Below the pieces are notes generated by a model. The model was not told the origin of the DNA. It made no database searches and saw only the letters and a list, made by a program, of their open reading frames with translations. A DNA stretch of 64,000 bases, from contig CAKVLR010000003.1 in the NCBI GenBank assembly GCA_934757855.1, forward strand, positions 62,001 through 126,000. The letters run 5' to 3'. Source of the DNA: an uncultured Clostridia bacterium (lineage in GTDB: Bacteria > Bacillota > Clostridia > Christensenellales > UBA1242). This document shows, piece after piece, positions 19,847-28,157 of the stretch. How positions within the stretch are numbered: the first letter of the stretch is position 1; every line of letters starts with the position of its first letter. A program made the position numbers and the translations under genes.

Positions 19847-21805
19847 TCAATTATTTAATATAGACAAAAATTCATCTTCATCAATGATTTTGATACCCAA
19901 CAACTTTGCTTTTTCGTATTTGCTACCTGTACTTTCACCAGCCAAAACAAAATCAGTCTGTTTGCTCACCGAACTAGCCACATTACCGCCGTTTTCTTCG
20001 ATTAATTTTGTTGCTTCATTTCTTGTCAAATGCGGTAGTGTCCCCGTCAATACAAAAGTTTTTCCATTAAATTTTGCACTTGCTGACACCTTGTTATATT
20101 TTATCTTTACACCACTATCAAACAAGTTTTGTATGACCTCTTGATTTTTTGGATATGCGAAATAATCCACTATCGACTGCGCAACGATTTCGCCTATATC
20201 GCGAATATTACTTAAATCGTGTACATTTGCCTTTGACAAACTCTCAAAATCAGCAAAATGTTTGGCTAGGTCTTTGGCAGTTTTTTTACCTACATTTGCA
20301 ATACCTAGTGCAAATATAAAGTTTGCAAAATCTATATTTTTACTCTTTTCTAGACTTGCAAGTAAGTTGTTAATTTTTTTATCTTTGTACTTTTCTAGCC
20401 CTTCCAAATCTTCCGCTTTCAATTTGTACAAATCATCGACCGTACGCACGCCTAATTTATCGTAAAACAAATCAATCGACTTGTCGCGCACACCCTCAAT
20501 ATTCATTGCATCACGAGAACAGAAGTGAATTATTCTTTCTTTTAATTGACCTGCGCAATTATCTTTGTTTGGACAAAACAAATTTACGCCATTGTTTACA
20601 AGTTCCGCTCCACAACTAGGACAAAACTTGATTTTTTCGATAGGCTTTGAATCTGGAAAATCTTGCGCAAGCCCCAGTATTTCTGGTATTACTTCGTTAC
20701 TTCTACGCAAAAATACTAGACTGTTTATCTTGACTTTTTTACGCAAAATATCGTCCCAGTTGTTGAGTGTAGCACGCGAAATAGTAGCGCCCGCAATATC
20801 TACGGGGTCAAGTTTTGCTAAGGGGGTCATCTTGCCCGTTCTGCCTACTTGCCAAATTACATCGCGAATATAAGTAGTCACCTCTAACGCCTCAAATTTG
20901 TATGCAATCGCCCACTTAGGAAAACGAATTGTAAAGCCCAATTCTTCACGCGTGCGCATATTGTTTATCTTGATAACCACTCCGTCAATTAGCACATCAA
21001 TGATTTCGCGTTTTTTGTCAATTTCGTTGATAACTTCCATAATCTCATCGGTAGTTTTTCTTACTTCGTAAAAGTCGCCTACCAAAAATCTATTATCAAT
21101 CAAAAATTGTCGCAATTCGGTTTGTGTGCTAAATTTTTTGCCTTTAATCACTGGTATCCCGTAGGCAAAAAAGTCAAGATTTCTACTTGCAGTTACTTTT
21201 GGGTCAAGGTTTCTAATAGCGCCAGCCACCGCATTTCTTGCGTTTTTCAGTGGTCCATCAGTTGTCTTGTTGTAAGCGTTTAGTTCGCTTAGGAGCATAA
21301 TTCCTTCGCCCTCGACCACGATATGTTCTTTAAAAGGAATAGAAAGTGGCACACTGCGAATAGTCTTTACTTGCGCGGTTACATCTTCACCGATAAGCCC
21401 ATTACCACGCGTTGCCCCTTGCACTAAAATACCATTTTCATAGGTGAGTGCCAAACGCAAGCCATCAAATTTGTATTCTAATGTAAATTCAGTATCGGGA
21501 TAATTTGCCTTTACCTTGGTGACGAAGTCATCGAGTTCGCCACGCGTCTGCGCCTTATCAAGGCTGTAAAGTTGCGCTTCGTGTGTATGCTTTTCAAACT
21601 TTTCACTAGTCATATCGCCTACCCTTTGAGTAGGGCTATCAGGCAAAATATAACCAGTTTCCTTTTCTAAATCTACAAGCGTATAATACAACTTGTCATA
21701 ATCTTTATCGGCAATTATAGGCGAATCTAGCACATGATAATAATAGTTGTACTTGTTTAGGTCAGCGACTAACTGTTCTATTCTTTCCTTAACTTTTTGT
21801 TCCAT
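19847..21805 (-). CDS. ligA: NAD-dependent DNA ligase LigA
   Basis: A 652-residue ligase that seals nicks during replication and repair. The adenylation lysine is K112 in EYKFDGLR. The Ia domain, OB fold, a four-Cys zinc finger (CPSCG...CPNKDNC), helix-hairpin-helix repeats (GIANVGKKTAKDL) and a C-terminal BRCT domain (GKTFVLTGTLPHLTR) follow in order. It starts 2 bases after pcrA, the usual pcrA-ligA pair. Confidence 0.96.
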   Translation of the reverse strand: MEQKVKERIEQLVADLNKYNYYYHVLDSPIIADKDYDKLYYTLVDLEKETGYILPDSPTQRVGDMTSEKFEKHTHEAQLYSLDKAQTRGELDDFVTKVKANYPDTEFTLEYKFDGLRLALTYENGILVQGATRGNGLIGEDVTAQVKTIRSVPLSIPFKEHIVVEGEGIMLLSELNAYNKTTDGPLKNARNAVAGAIRNLDPKVTASRNLDFFAYGIPVIKGKKFSTQTELRQFLIDNRFLVGDFYEVRKTTDEIMEVINEIDKKREIIDVLIDGVVIKINNMRTREELGFTIRFPKWAIAYKFEALEVTTYIRDVIWQVGRTGKMTPLAKLDPVDIAGATISRATLNNWDDILRKKVKINSLVFLRRSNEVIPEILGLAQDFPDSKPIEKIKFCPSCGAELVNNGVNLFCPNKDNCAGQLKERIIHFCSRDAMNIEGVRDKSIDLFYDKLGVRTVDDLYKLKAEDLEGLEKYKDKKINNLLASLEKSKNIDFANFIFALGIANVGKKTAKDLAKHFADFESLSKANVHDLSNIRDIGEIVAQSIVDYFAYPKNQEVIQNLFDSGVKIKYNKVSASAKFNGKTFVLTGTLPHLTRNEATKLIEENGGNVASSVSKQTDFVLAGESTGSKYEKAKLLGIKIIDEDEFLSILNN

Positions 21806-21807
21806 TT

Positions 21808-24003
21808 TTATTTCCTTTTAAGAATTTGCAAAGGTGCATAATCTACGCTCAAAGTCTTGCTACCGATATTTCCAAAATCAATAGTAATCATTCGATTTGA
21901 TGAAAGCATACTATCGTTTGTAATCACGCCTAATCCAAACTTAGGGTGCAAAACTTGCGTCCCTTTTGTAAATTGAGAATAGTCCTTTTTCTGCTCTTTT
22001 ACACGATTGTTTAGCAAAGTATTTATACTTGCGGTTGTCTTAGGTTTTGGCGCATAACTGCTACTAATATTACTTGTAAATACAGGTTTTGTATTTTGTG
22101 GTTTTACATCAGCAAAGCCCATTTCTTTTAAAAATCTACTAGGGTCTTGATACTTCACTTCATTGTACATATATCTACGCTTGCTTCGAGTTAAATACAA
22201 ATCTTCGCGCGCACGCGTTAAGGCAACATAGCAAAGTCTGCGTTCTTCCTCAATATCACTAGGGCGCTCGCCACCTCGATTGATAGGAAAAATTCCTTCT
22301 TCAAGCGCGGTCACAAATACAACTCTAAATTCTAGCCCTTTTACCGCGTGTACGGTCGAAATCAAGATATTGTCATCGTTTTCATCGACTGAGTCAATAT
22401 CGCTCACAAGCGTAATAGACTCCAAATATTCAGCCAAAGTGCAGTTTGGGTTGTTTTGCTCAAATTCCTTTACGGAATTAACAAACTCAGCGATGTTTTG
22501 AAGTTTGTTTACCTCCTCATCACTACCCCCTTCAAAAGCAGTCTTAAACCCAGCACGCTCTACTAAGTATTGCGCAAATTCGGTAATATTTAAACTATCA
22601 GCCTTAGTCTTTAAATCAAGATACAAATCACGGAATAACTGTAACTTTTTGCTTACCGCAGGAGTAAAGGCATACTTATCCAACTCTAATATAACTTTTA
22701 ATAAACTACCACCGTTTGCAAATTGTTTCACTTGCTCGACTGTACTATCACCTATACCGCGTTTTGGATAGTTGATTATTCGCAAAATACTATCATTGTC
22801 GCGCGGGTTAACGATTGCTCTAATGTAGCCCACTACGCCTTTGATTTCCACACGCTCAAAGAACCTAAAACCGCCTAGCATCTTGTATGGCAAGTTGTAG
22901 TTTAGCAAATATTCTTCAAATAAACGCGAAGGAGCGTTTAGCCTCATAAGAATTGCAAAATCAGAGTAAGCATAATCGCCGTTCCTTACTAAATCGCGAA
23001 TAGTTTTTGCTACATAATCAGCCTCATCTCTGTCACTTTCGCCCACAAAACAGTTGACATTTTTACCTTGCTCATTTTCAGTCCAAAGTGTCTTTTTTAA
23101 CCTCTGCGAATTATTATCAATCACTCTGTTTGCTACTTGCAAAATATTTTTGGTAGAACGGTAATTTTGCTCCAACTTAAATATTTTTGCATCTTTGAAA
23201 TCTTGCTTGAAATTGATAATATTGCCGATATTTGCACCACGCCAACCATATATACACTGGTCCTCATCACCAACAACTAAAATATTGCCCCACTTGCCCG
23301 CAAGTATTCGTACAATCTCATATTGAATTGTGTTTGTGTCTTGAAATTCATCTACATGAATGTACCTAAATTTATCTTGGTAATACTCGCGAACTTCTTG
23401 ATTTTCGCGCAACAATTTATATGTAAACACCAACAAGTCATCAAAGTCTAACGCATTGTTTTGTCTAAGCATTTTTTGGTACAAGTTATATGCATTTTTT
23501 ACTTTTTCGCCATCGACAAAACCCTGAATATTTGCGGTATAGTCATCAACATCTGCATTGTTATTTTTGATATTTGAGATATGGTAATCAATGCTCTTTT
23601 TTACCTCATCATCTTCAATGTTTAACTGCTTGTAAACTTCCTTTAAGAGCCTATTTTTCTCCATATCGGCATAAATAGTAAAGTTTGTCGTAAAACCAGA
23701 AAATTTATCAATAAACCTACGCAAAATCAATACGCAAAGCCTATGAAAAGTGCTTACCCACACTTGGTCCCCGCAATCTACCATTTTTGCGATACGCTCT
23801 TTCATCTCGTTTGAAGCCTTGTTTGTAAAAGTAATTGCTAAAATATTGTATGGCGAAACGCCTTTTTCCAAAATTAGATAAGCAATTCTATGAGTAAGCA
23901 ACCTAGTCTTACCACTACCAGCACCCGCCGTTACAAGCACCGCACCCTCGCTTTGTAGCACTGGCAAACGCTGTTCTTCATTCAAATTATCTACTATACT
24001 CAT
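21808..24003 (-). CDS. pcrA: ATP-dependent DNA helicase PcrA/UvrD
   Basis: A 731-residue superfamily 1 helicase for repair and plasmid/fork processing. Motifs: GAGSGKTRLL (I), ITFTNKASNEM (Ia), HVDEFQDTN (II), GDEDQCIYGWRGA (III), LEQNYRST (IV), STVHAVKGLEF (V) and VALTRAREDLYL (VI). A C-terminal Tudor-like segment ends the protein. I chose the ATG at 24003 (MSIVDNLNEEQ) because an AAGGGGAAAG site precedes it. It is the first gene of the long operon reaching rpe. Confidence 0.96.
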   Translation of the reverse strand: MSIVDNLNEEQRLPVLQSEGAVLVTAGAGSGKTRLLTHRIAYLILEKGVSPYNILAITFTNKASNEMKERIAKMVDCGDQVWVSTFHRLCVLILRRFIDKFSGFTTNFTIYADMEKNRLLKEVYKQLNIEDDEVKKSIDYHISNIKNNNADVDDYTANIQGFVDGEKVKNAYNLYQKMLRQNNALDFDDLLVFTYKLLRENQEVREYYQDKFRYIHVDEFQDTNTIQYEIVRILAGKWGNILVVGDEDQCIYGWRGANIGNIINFKQDFKDAKIFKLEQNYRSTKNILQVANRVIDNNSQRLKKTLWTENEQGKNVNCFVGESDRDEADYVAKTIRDLVRNGDYAYSDFAILMRLNAPSRLFEEYLLNYNLPYKMLGGFRFFERVEIKGVVGYIRAIVNPRDNDSILRIINYPKRGIGDSTVEQVKQFANGGSLLKVILELDKYAFTPAVSKKLQLFRDLYLDLKTKADSLNITEFAQYLVERAGFKTAFEGGSDEEVNKLQNIAEFVNSVKEFEQNNPNCTLAEYLESITLVSDIDSVDENDDNILISTVHAVKGLEFRVVFVTALEEGIFPINRGGERPSDIEEERRLCYVALTRAREDLYLTRSKRRYMYNEVKYQDPSRFLKEMGFADVKPQNTKPVFTSNISSSYAPKPKTTASINTLLNNRVKEQKKDYSQFTKGTQVLHPKFGLGVITNDSMLSSNRMITIDFGNIGSKTLSVDYAPLQILKRK

Positions 24004-24026
24004 AAACTTTCCCCTTTTGTACCTAT

Positions 24027-24055
24027 ATTGTAACAAAAAAAGCCCATTTTGGCAA
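24027..24055 (-). promoter_or_regulatory. Sigma-A promoter of the pcrA-to-rpe operon
   Basis: TTGCCA, exactly 17 bases, then TACAAT on the minus strand, 23 bases before the pcrA ATG. Its -35 and spacer lie inside the terminator of the preceding gene. Confidence 0.75.
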
Positions 24056-24069
24056 CCAAATCGGGCTTT
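24034..24069 (-). terminator. Terminator of the frameshifted small gene
   Basis: AAAGCCC/GGGCTTT outer stem, with an inner TTGG/CCAA stem, followed by seven T on the minus strand. Confidence 0.88.
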
Positions 24070-24074
24070 ATTTA

Positions 24075-24484
24075 TTAGATAGAATGACACATTTTCATTT
24101 GTCGTTCGCGTTCGTATCTTTCGCGCATTTCGTTATATTTGTCCGTTAATTTTATTATGTAATTTTGGCGCGCCTCAATGTCCATATTGTCGTATTCTTT
24201 GTGGTCGATTAATTGGCTGATAGGATTAAAAGCAAATGCATTTTGATTTAACATTTTGCACACCTTTCTATAAAGTTCGTTATCTTTCTCATTTTGTGCA
24301 TCACAATAAATATCACGCATCAAACGCCTAGCATACAAATCTTTTATCTTTTGTTCGCTCTCGTTTGAGTTGTTTTTGATATAGTCCTCACGTTCTTGTC
24401 GAATTTTGTCCCAGTACCCACTGATTTTAATCTGTGCTTTGCCTTTTTTGCAAAAGTCTTGATGCTAATTGTTTGTGTATCCAT
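24075..24484 (-). CDS. Unknown small protein, coding region in two frames (-1 shift at A AAA AAG)
   Basis: An ATG at 24484 with a perfect AGGAGG site opens a 46-codon frame that stops at 24344-24346. The frame that continues to 24075 has no good start: only a TTG at 24338, while codons up to about 24464 also read as sensible protein. The two frames overlap, and a -1 slip at the heptamer A AAA AAG (24443-24449) joins them into about 136 residues. After the join the sequence runs through GYWDKIRQERED, an acidic linker and YARRLMRDIYCDA, ending KMCHSI. The protein is charged, mostly helical and without membrane segments. I do not recognise the family. It could be programmed frameshifting, a real frameshift mutation, or a homopolymer sequencing error. 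Confidence 0.55.
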
Positions 24485-24693
24485 TTCTTTTTCCTCCTAT
24501 TTTTGATAACCAAATTTTATAACAAAACTTGTCCAAAAACAAACAAAATTTAGCGAATTTTAGCCATTCGACATAGAATATAAAATAATCAAAAATTCTT
24601 GTATATATCGCCATTAAATTGTATTTTTAAACAAAAATTGTGATTAAATTTACAACTGAATACACAAAATCGACTTTTTCCGCACAAAAAGCA

Positions 24694-24724
24694 ACAAAAA
24701 AAGAACCTCAATTAAAAGGTCCTT
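24694..24724 (-). terminator. rplS terminator
   Basis: Eight-base-pair stem AAGGACCT/AGGTTCTT, followed by seven T on the minus strand, just after the rplS stop. Confidence 0.9.
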
Positions 24725-24734
24725 ATATAAATCA

Positions 24735-25076
24735 TTAGATAGATTCCTTAATTTTAGCACGCTTACCGCTAAGTTTGCGGACATAGTACAATTTTGCACG
24801 GCGAACTTTACCTCTACGGATAACCTCAACACGGTCAATTCTTGGTGAATGGATTGGGAATGTTCTCTCAACGCCGACACCGAAACTAATACGGCGAACT
24901 GTAAAAGTTTCACGAATACTACCATTTTTACGCGCAATTACTACACCTTCGTAAGCCTGAATACGCTCTTTGTCGCCTTCAACAACTTTTACAAATACTT
25001 TCACAGTATCACCGATGTTGAAATCAGCAACATTTTCTTTAAGGCCTTCTTTTTCTAGTGTTGCAATAATGTTCAT
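24735..25076 (-). CDS. rplS: 50S ribosomal protein L19
   Basis: A 113-residue L19 at the 30S/50S interface. Typical features are FNIGDTVKVFVKVVEG, the VRRISFGVGVERTFPIHSP core and RRAKLYYVRKLSGKRAKIKE at the C-terminus. In many Firmicutes rplS directly follows trmD. Here it lies after rbgA and yraN, with a 200-base gap, its own strong promoter and a structured leader, so it is a separate transcription unit. Confidence 0.96.
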   Translation of the reverse strand: MNIIATLEKEGLKENVADFNIGDTVKVFVKVVEGDKERIQAYEGVVIARKNGSIRETFTVRRISFGVGVERTFPIHSPRIDRVEVIRRGKVRRAKLYYVRKLSGKRAKIKESI

Positions 25077-25168
25077 ACTGACTTAATACCTCCTTGCAAG
25101 ATTAATCGAATGTTCTTGTGGCAAAGTGCTTTTGCACCCCACAGCGGACCGCTCGAAGCCATAGATAT
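25077..25168 (-). promoter_or_regulatory. Structured 5' leader of rplS (L19-leader-like)
   Basis: Between the promoter and the AAGGAGGT site lie two hairpins: AGCG/CGCT, and a longer one with GTGG...GTGC AAAA GCAC...CCAC. L19 genes of other Firmicutes have an autoregulatory leader RNA. Assigning this one to that family is an inference that a covariance search would settle. Confidence 0.5.
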
Positions 25169-25197
25169 ATAATAACATAATTTTTTATGTTTGGCAA
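25169..25197 (-). promoter_or_regulatory. Sigma-A promoter of rplS
   Basis: TTGCCA, 17-base spacer, TATTAT on the minus strand, then a leader of about 90 bases. Confidence 0.75.
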
Positions 25198-25279
25198 TAA
25201 GTATTTGACAATTTTTTAAAAAAGTTTGCAAATTTTTATACTTATTTGGCTAAATTGAAACATTTACAAAAATTTTTAA

Positions 25280-25627
25280 TCAAAAAGCATCTTCAATAAG
25301 CCTAATTTCATCTCCCAACACCTCTACAACGGCAAACGAAACTGGCATATCAAGCAAGCGTTTTGTTCGTAGGTAATACATTGCAAGTGTTTGTAATTTG
25401 TGCTGTTTTCTCTCATCTACCGCTTCACACGGCAAGCCAAATTTGGCAGTTTTTCTAGCCTTTACCTCTACAAACACAATATAATCACCTTTTTTAGCCA
25501 CAATATCAATTTCGCCGATACTGCAACGATAATTTGTGTCTAAAATCTTGTATTTACGCTGTTTAAGGTATTTTTGAGCCATTTTCTCGCCCTTGATACC
25601 CAACGCAATTCTGTCAAAATTGTCCAA
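25280..25627 (-). CDS. YraN/UPF0102 family nuclease-like protein
   Basis: A 115-residue protein with the YraN signature: GEKMAQKYLKQ, YRCSIGEIDIVAKKG and FVEVKARKTAKFG. These are a restriction-endonuclease-like fold with the E-x-D and ExK residues. The biological role is still uncertain; it is often next to rnhB or rbgA and linked to DNA processing. I chose the TTG at 25627 because GGGAG lies six bases before it, inside the rbgA end. A TTG eight codons earlier lacks spacing to a ribosome site. Confidence 0.85.
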   Translation of the reverse strand: MDNFDRIALGIKGEKMAQKYLKQRKYKILDTNYRCSIGEIDIVAKKGDYIVFVEVKARKTAKFGLPCEAVDERKQHKLQTLAMYYLRTKRLLDMPVSFAVVEVLGDEIRLIEDAF

Positions 25628-25628
25628 T

Positions 25629-26480
25629 TTATTCTCCCTTGTAACGGTCAAGAGTGATTTTGCCTAGCCTACCCTTTCTAAAATCATCAAGCACGGCACG
25701 CGCGCCTCTTTCCCAATCATACTCGCCACCACGAATAATAAACTTGCGGTTTTCACAAATTTGCCCCAAATAATCTACTGGCGCAAATTCATCGTTAAGT
25801 TGCAAATTATATCTTTCCAAAAATTGTTGAGGGTAGTCAACAAGCATTTTTGCGATAAAATCAAGCACCAACTCGCTAGGGTCAAGCACATCATCTTTGA
25901 TTGCATTTATATAAGCAAGGTTGTGAGCGACATTGTCATCTTCAAAAGAGGGCCACAATGTACCTGGGGTATCTAGTACTTCCAACTGCCCCGCAATTCG
26001 TACCCATTGTGTGCTACGCGTTACACTAGGTCTATCCCCAGTAATTGCTTTATATTTCCCACAGAGGTTATTGATTAAGGTACTTTTACCGCAGTTTGGC
26101 ACACCTATAACCATTGCTCTCAACGGCATACTAACCCCTTTTTGCCTTAGGCGTTCTAGTTTGTCGGCAAGCAATTTTTCCATTCCGTTTACAACAGCCT
26201 TACTTGCATTTGACATAGTTGACACAAGAGAAACGGCAAGACGATTGTCACCACTATAATATTTTTGCCACAATTTCGTTTGCTCATCATCGGCTAAATC
26301 GGTTTTGTTTAACACAAAAATAATAGGCTTGTTACCGATAATTTGCTCAAATTGGGGGTTCAAACAACTATACGGCGCGCGCGAATCTAGCACATAAATT
26401 ATCAAATCTACTAACTTTACATTTTGCTCCATTTCGCGCAAGGCTTTTGTCATATGCCCTGGAAACCACTGTATCTTCAT
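25629..26480 (-). CDS. rbgA: Ribosome biogenesis GTPase RbgA (YlqF)
   Basis: A 283-residue circularly permuted GTPase needed for late 50S assembly. It opens IQWFPGHMTKALREM, then G4 LNKTDLAD, G1 GVPNCGKSTLIN, G2 RPSVTRSTQW and G3 LDTPGTLWP, and ends in the C-terminal ANTAR-like domain. An AGGAGAGAATT site lies before the ATG. It follows trmD by 18 bases; yraN starts at its stop. Confidence 0.95.
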   Translation of the reverse strand: MKIQWFPGHMTKALREMEQNVKLVDLIIYVLDSRAPYSCLNPQFEQIIGNKPIIFVLNKTDLADDEQTKLWQKYYSGDNRLAVSLVSTMSNASKAVVNGMEKLLADKLERLRQKGVSMPLRAMVIGVPNCGKSTLINNLCGKYKAITGDRPSVTRSTQWVRIAGQLEVLDTPGTLWPSFEDDNVAHNLAYINAIKDDVLDPSELVLDFIAKMLVDYPQQFLERYNLQLNDEFAPVDYLGQICENRKFIIRGGEYDWERGARAVLDDFRKGRLGKITLDRYKGE

Positions 26481-26498
26481 AATTCTCTCCTAGTTAAA

Positions 26499-27173
26499 TT
26501 AATCTTTTCTGTCTAGCAAGTCGGGGCGCTTTGCTTTTGTCAACAATTCGCTTTGCTCTCTACGCCATTTTGCAATTTCGCCGTGATTACCGCTCAAAAG
26601 CACTTCTGGCACTTTTAGCCCTCTAAATTCCGCGGGGCGCGTGTATTGAGGAAATTCTAACAAATTATTTTCAAAAGTATCGCAAACGGCTGAATTTTCA
26701 TTGTGCAAGACACTAGGAATAAGCCTTGCGACCGCATCAACAAGCACCATTGCTGGCAATTCGCCCCCTGTTAGCACATAGTCGCCTATACTGATTTCTT
26801 GGTCCACAAATGTATCAATTACTCTTTGGTCGATACCCTCATAATGCCCACAAATCAGCACTAAGTGGTTGCGTTTTACCAAACTTTTTGCCATTGTTTG
26901 AGTAAAGGTATCACCTTTTGGCGAAAGGTAAATGACATACGCCTCATCATCAAGCACGCTCTCAATGCTATCAAAAAGTGGTTGCGGGGTCATAAGCAAG
27001 CCTTCTCCGCCCCCGAATGTTGTGTCATCACATTTTTTGTGTTTGTCAGTAGAGAAATCACGAATGTTTACGATATTGACTGTAATTTTTTGAGCCTCGC
27101 GCGCTTTGCCTATTATGCTTTCAGCAAGAGGCGCAAAACTATCGGGGAAAAGGGTCAAAATATCAATCTTCAT
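26499..27173 (-). CDS. trmD: tRNA (guanine-N1-)-methyltransferase
   Basis: A 224-residue SPOUT enzyme making m1G37 in tRNAs reading CNN codons, which prevents frameshifting. Signature parts: MKIDILTLFPDSF, the knot motifs LICGHYEGID and SIGDYVLTGGELPAM, and YTRPAEF. A GAGGTAAC site lies inside the end of rimM; the two genes overlap by 11 bases, the usual rimM-trmD coupling. Confidence 0.96.
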   Translation of the reverse strand: MKIDILTLFPDSFAPLAESIIGKAREAQKITVNIVNIRDFSTDKHKKCDDTTFGGGEGLLMTPQPLFDSIESVLDDEAYVIYLSPKGDTFTQTMAKSLVKRNHLVLICGHYEGIDQRVIDTFVDQEISIGDYVLTGGELPAMVLVDAVARLIPSVLHNENSAVCDTFENNLLEFPQYTRPAEFRGLKVPEVLLSGNHGEIAKWRREQSELLTKAKRPDLLDRKD

Positions 27174-27663
27174 ATTCTGTTACCTCTTTGTAGCGTTTAG
27201 TATTTGCAATGATTTTTTTACTATGTATATCTATACTGGTAAATACATCTTTTATATATGGACAAAGAGTAGTCGAAAAATCTTTGGTAATATCAAAAAT
27301 ATCCGCATTGCCGTAATTTTCAATATCAGTGACTTCGCCTACAAACTCGCCATTATCAAGATAAACTTGACAACCTATCAAATCATCGTAATAAAACTGC
27401 CCTTCCGCCAAATCGGGCAAAGCCTCTTTTGGTGCAGTAATCACCGCATCGCGTAGGGTTTCCGCTTTATTTCTATCATCACAAATATCAAGCTTGAGAT
27501 AAACAAACCCCTCACGCACACTTGCCGATTGAATTTTACACTCAGTGCCGTTTATCTTTACCAACTCGATTGATTTAAAAAAATCAGCACTAGTTAAAGG
27601 CAAGACTTTTAGTTCACCCTTGATACCTTGTGGCTTAATCACTTTCCCTAATTGTATATCCAT
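27163..27663 (-). CDS. rimM: 16S rRNA processing protein RimM
   Basis: A 166-residue 30S maturation factor with the N-terminal beta-barrel (MDIQLGKVIKPQGIKGELK) and the C-terminal PRC-barrel (GQFYYDDLIGCQVYLDNGEFVG). I chose the ATG at 27663 because GGAGGA lies directly before it; the open frame 16 codons further out runs through a terminator hairpin and is not coding. Overlaps trmD. Confidence 0.93.
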   Translation of the reverse strand: MDIQLGKVIKPQGIKGELKVLPLTSADFFKSIELVKINGTECKIQSASVREGFVYLKLDICDDRNKAETLRDAVITAPKEALPDLAEGQFYYDDLIGCQVYLDNGEFVGEVTDIENYGNADIFDITKDFSTTLCPYIKDVFTSIDIHSKKIIANTKRYKEVTEYED

Positions 27664-27675
27664 TGTTTCCTCCAA

Positions 27676-27701
27676 CAAAAAACGAGAGAAATATTCTCTC
27701 G
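27676..27701 (-). terminator. Terminator/attenuator between rpsP and rimM
   Basis: Perfect stem CGAGAGAA/TTCTCTCG, three-base loop, then six T on the minus strand, ending only a few bases before the rimM ribosome site. Confidence 0.85.
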
Positions 27702-27779
27702 CCTTACACAAGAAAAATCTTTAATTTATTTTACAACAAATATTGATTTAATGCAAATCAAATTGAAAACTTTTCTCAA

Positions 27780-28115
27780 TTATTCAGCAGATGCTTCTGC
27801 GTTTTCTTCCTCAGCCTTAGCCTTTGGTGCAGGTGGTAATTGCTTAGCGCGTGGAGCAACATATGCCTTTGCTTCCATCAAGCCATCTTTTACCAACAAT
27901 TCGCGTGCAGTTTCAGTAGGAGTAGCACCAACAGAAAGCCAGTAAGCAACGCGTTCCTTGTCTAATTTCAACTCAAAAGGCTTTTTGAGTGGGTCATAAG
28001 TACCCAAGTTTTCGATAAATTTACCGTTTCTTGCGCAACGAGAGTCCGCAACAACCATACGATAGAATGGTGATTTTTTGTCGCCTAAGCGAGCAAGTCT
28101 AATTTTAACTGCCAT
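27780..28115 (-). CDS. rpsP: 30S ribosomal protein S16
   Basis: A 111-residue S16, with VKIRLARLGDKKSPFYRMVVADSR, GTYDPLKKPFELKLD and the WLSVGATPTE motif, plus an Ala/Glu/Lys-rich C-terminal tail. An AGGAGAAAAT site is present. It follows ffh by 42 bases. The KH-domain gene (khpA) usually between rpsP and rimM is absent. Confidence 0.96.
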   Translation of the reverse strand: MAVKIRLARLGDKKSPFYRMVVADSRCARNGKFIENLGTYDPLKKPFELKLDKERVAYWLSVGATPTETARELLVKDGLMEAKAYVAPRAKQLPPAPKAKAEEENAEASAE

Positions 28116-28157
28116 AGTTATTTTCTCCTTAAATTTGATTAAATATAATTTTCGTTA

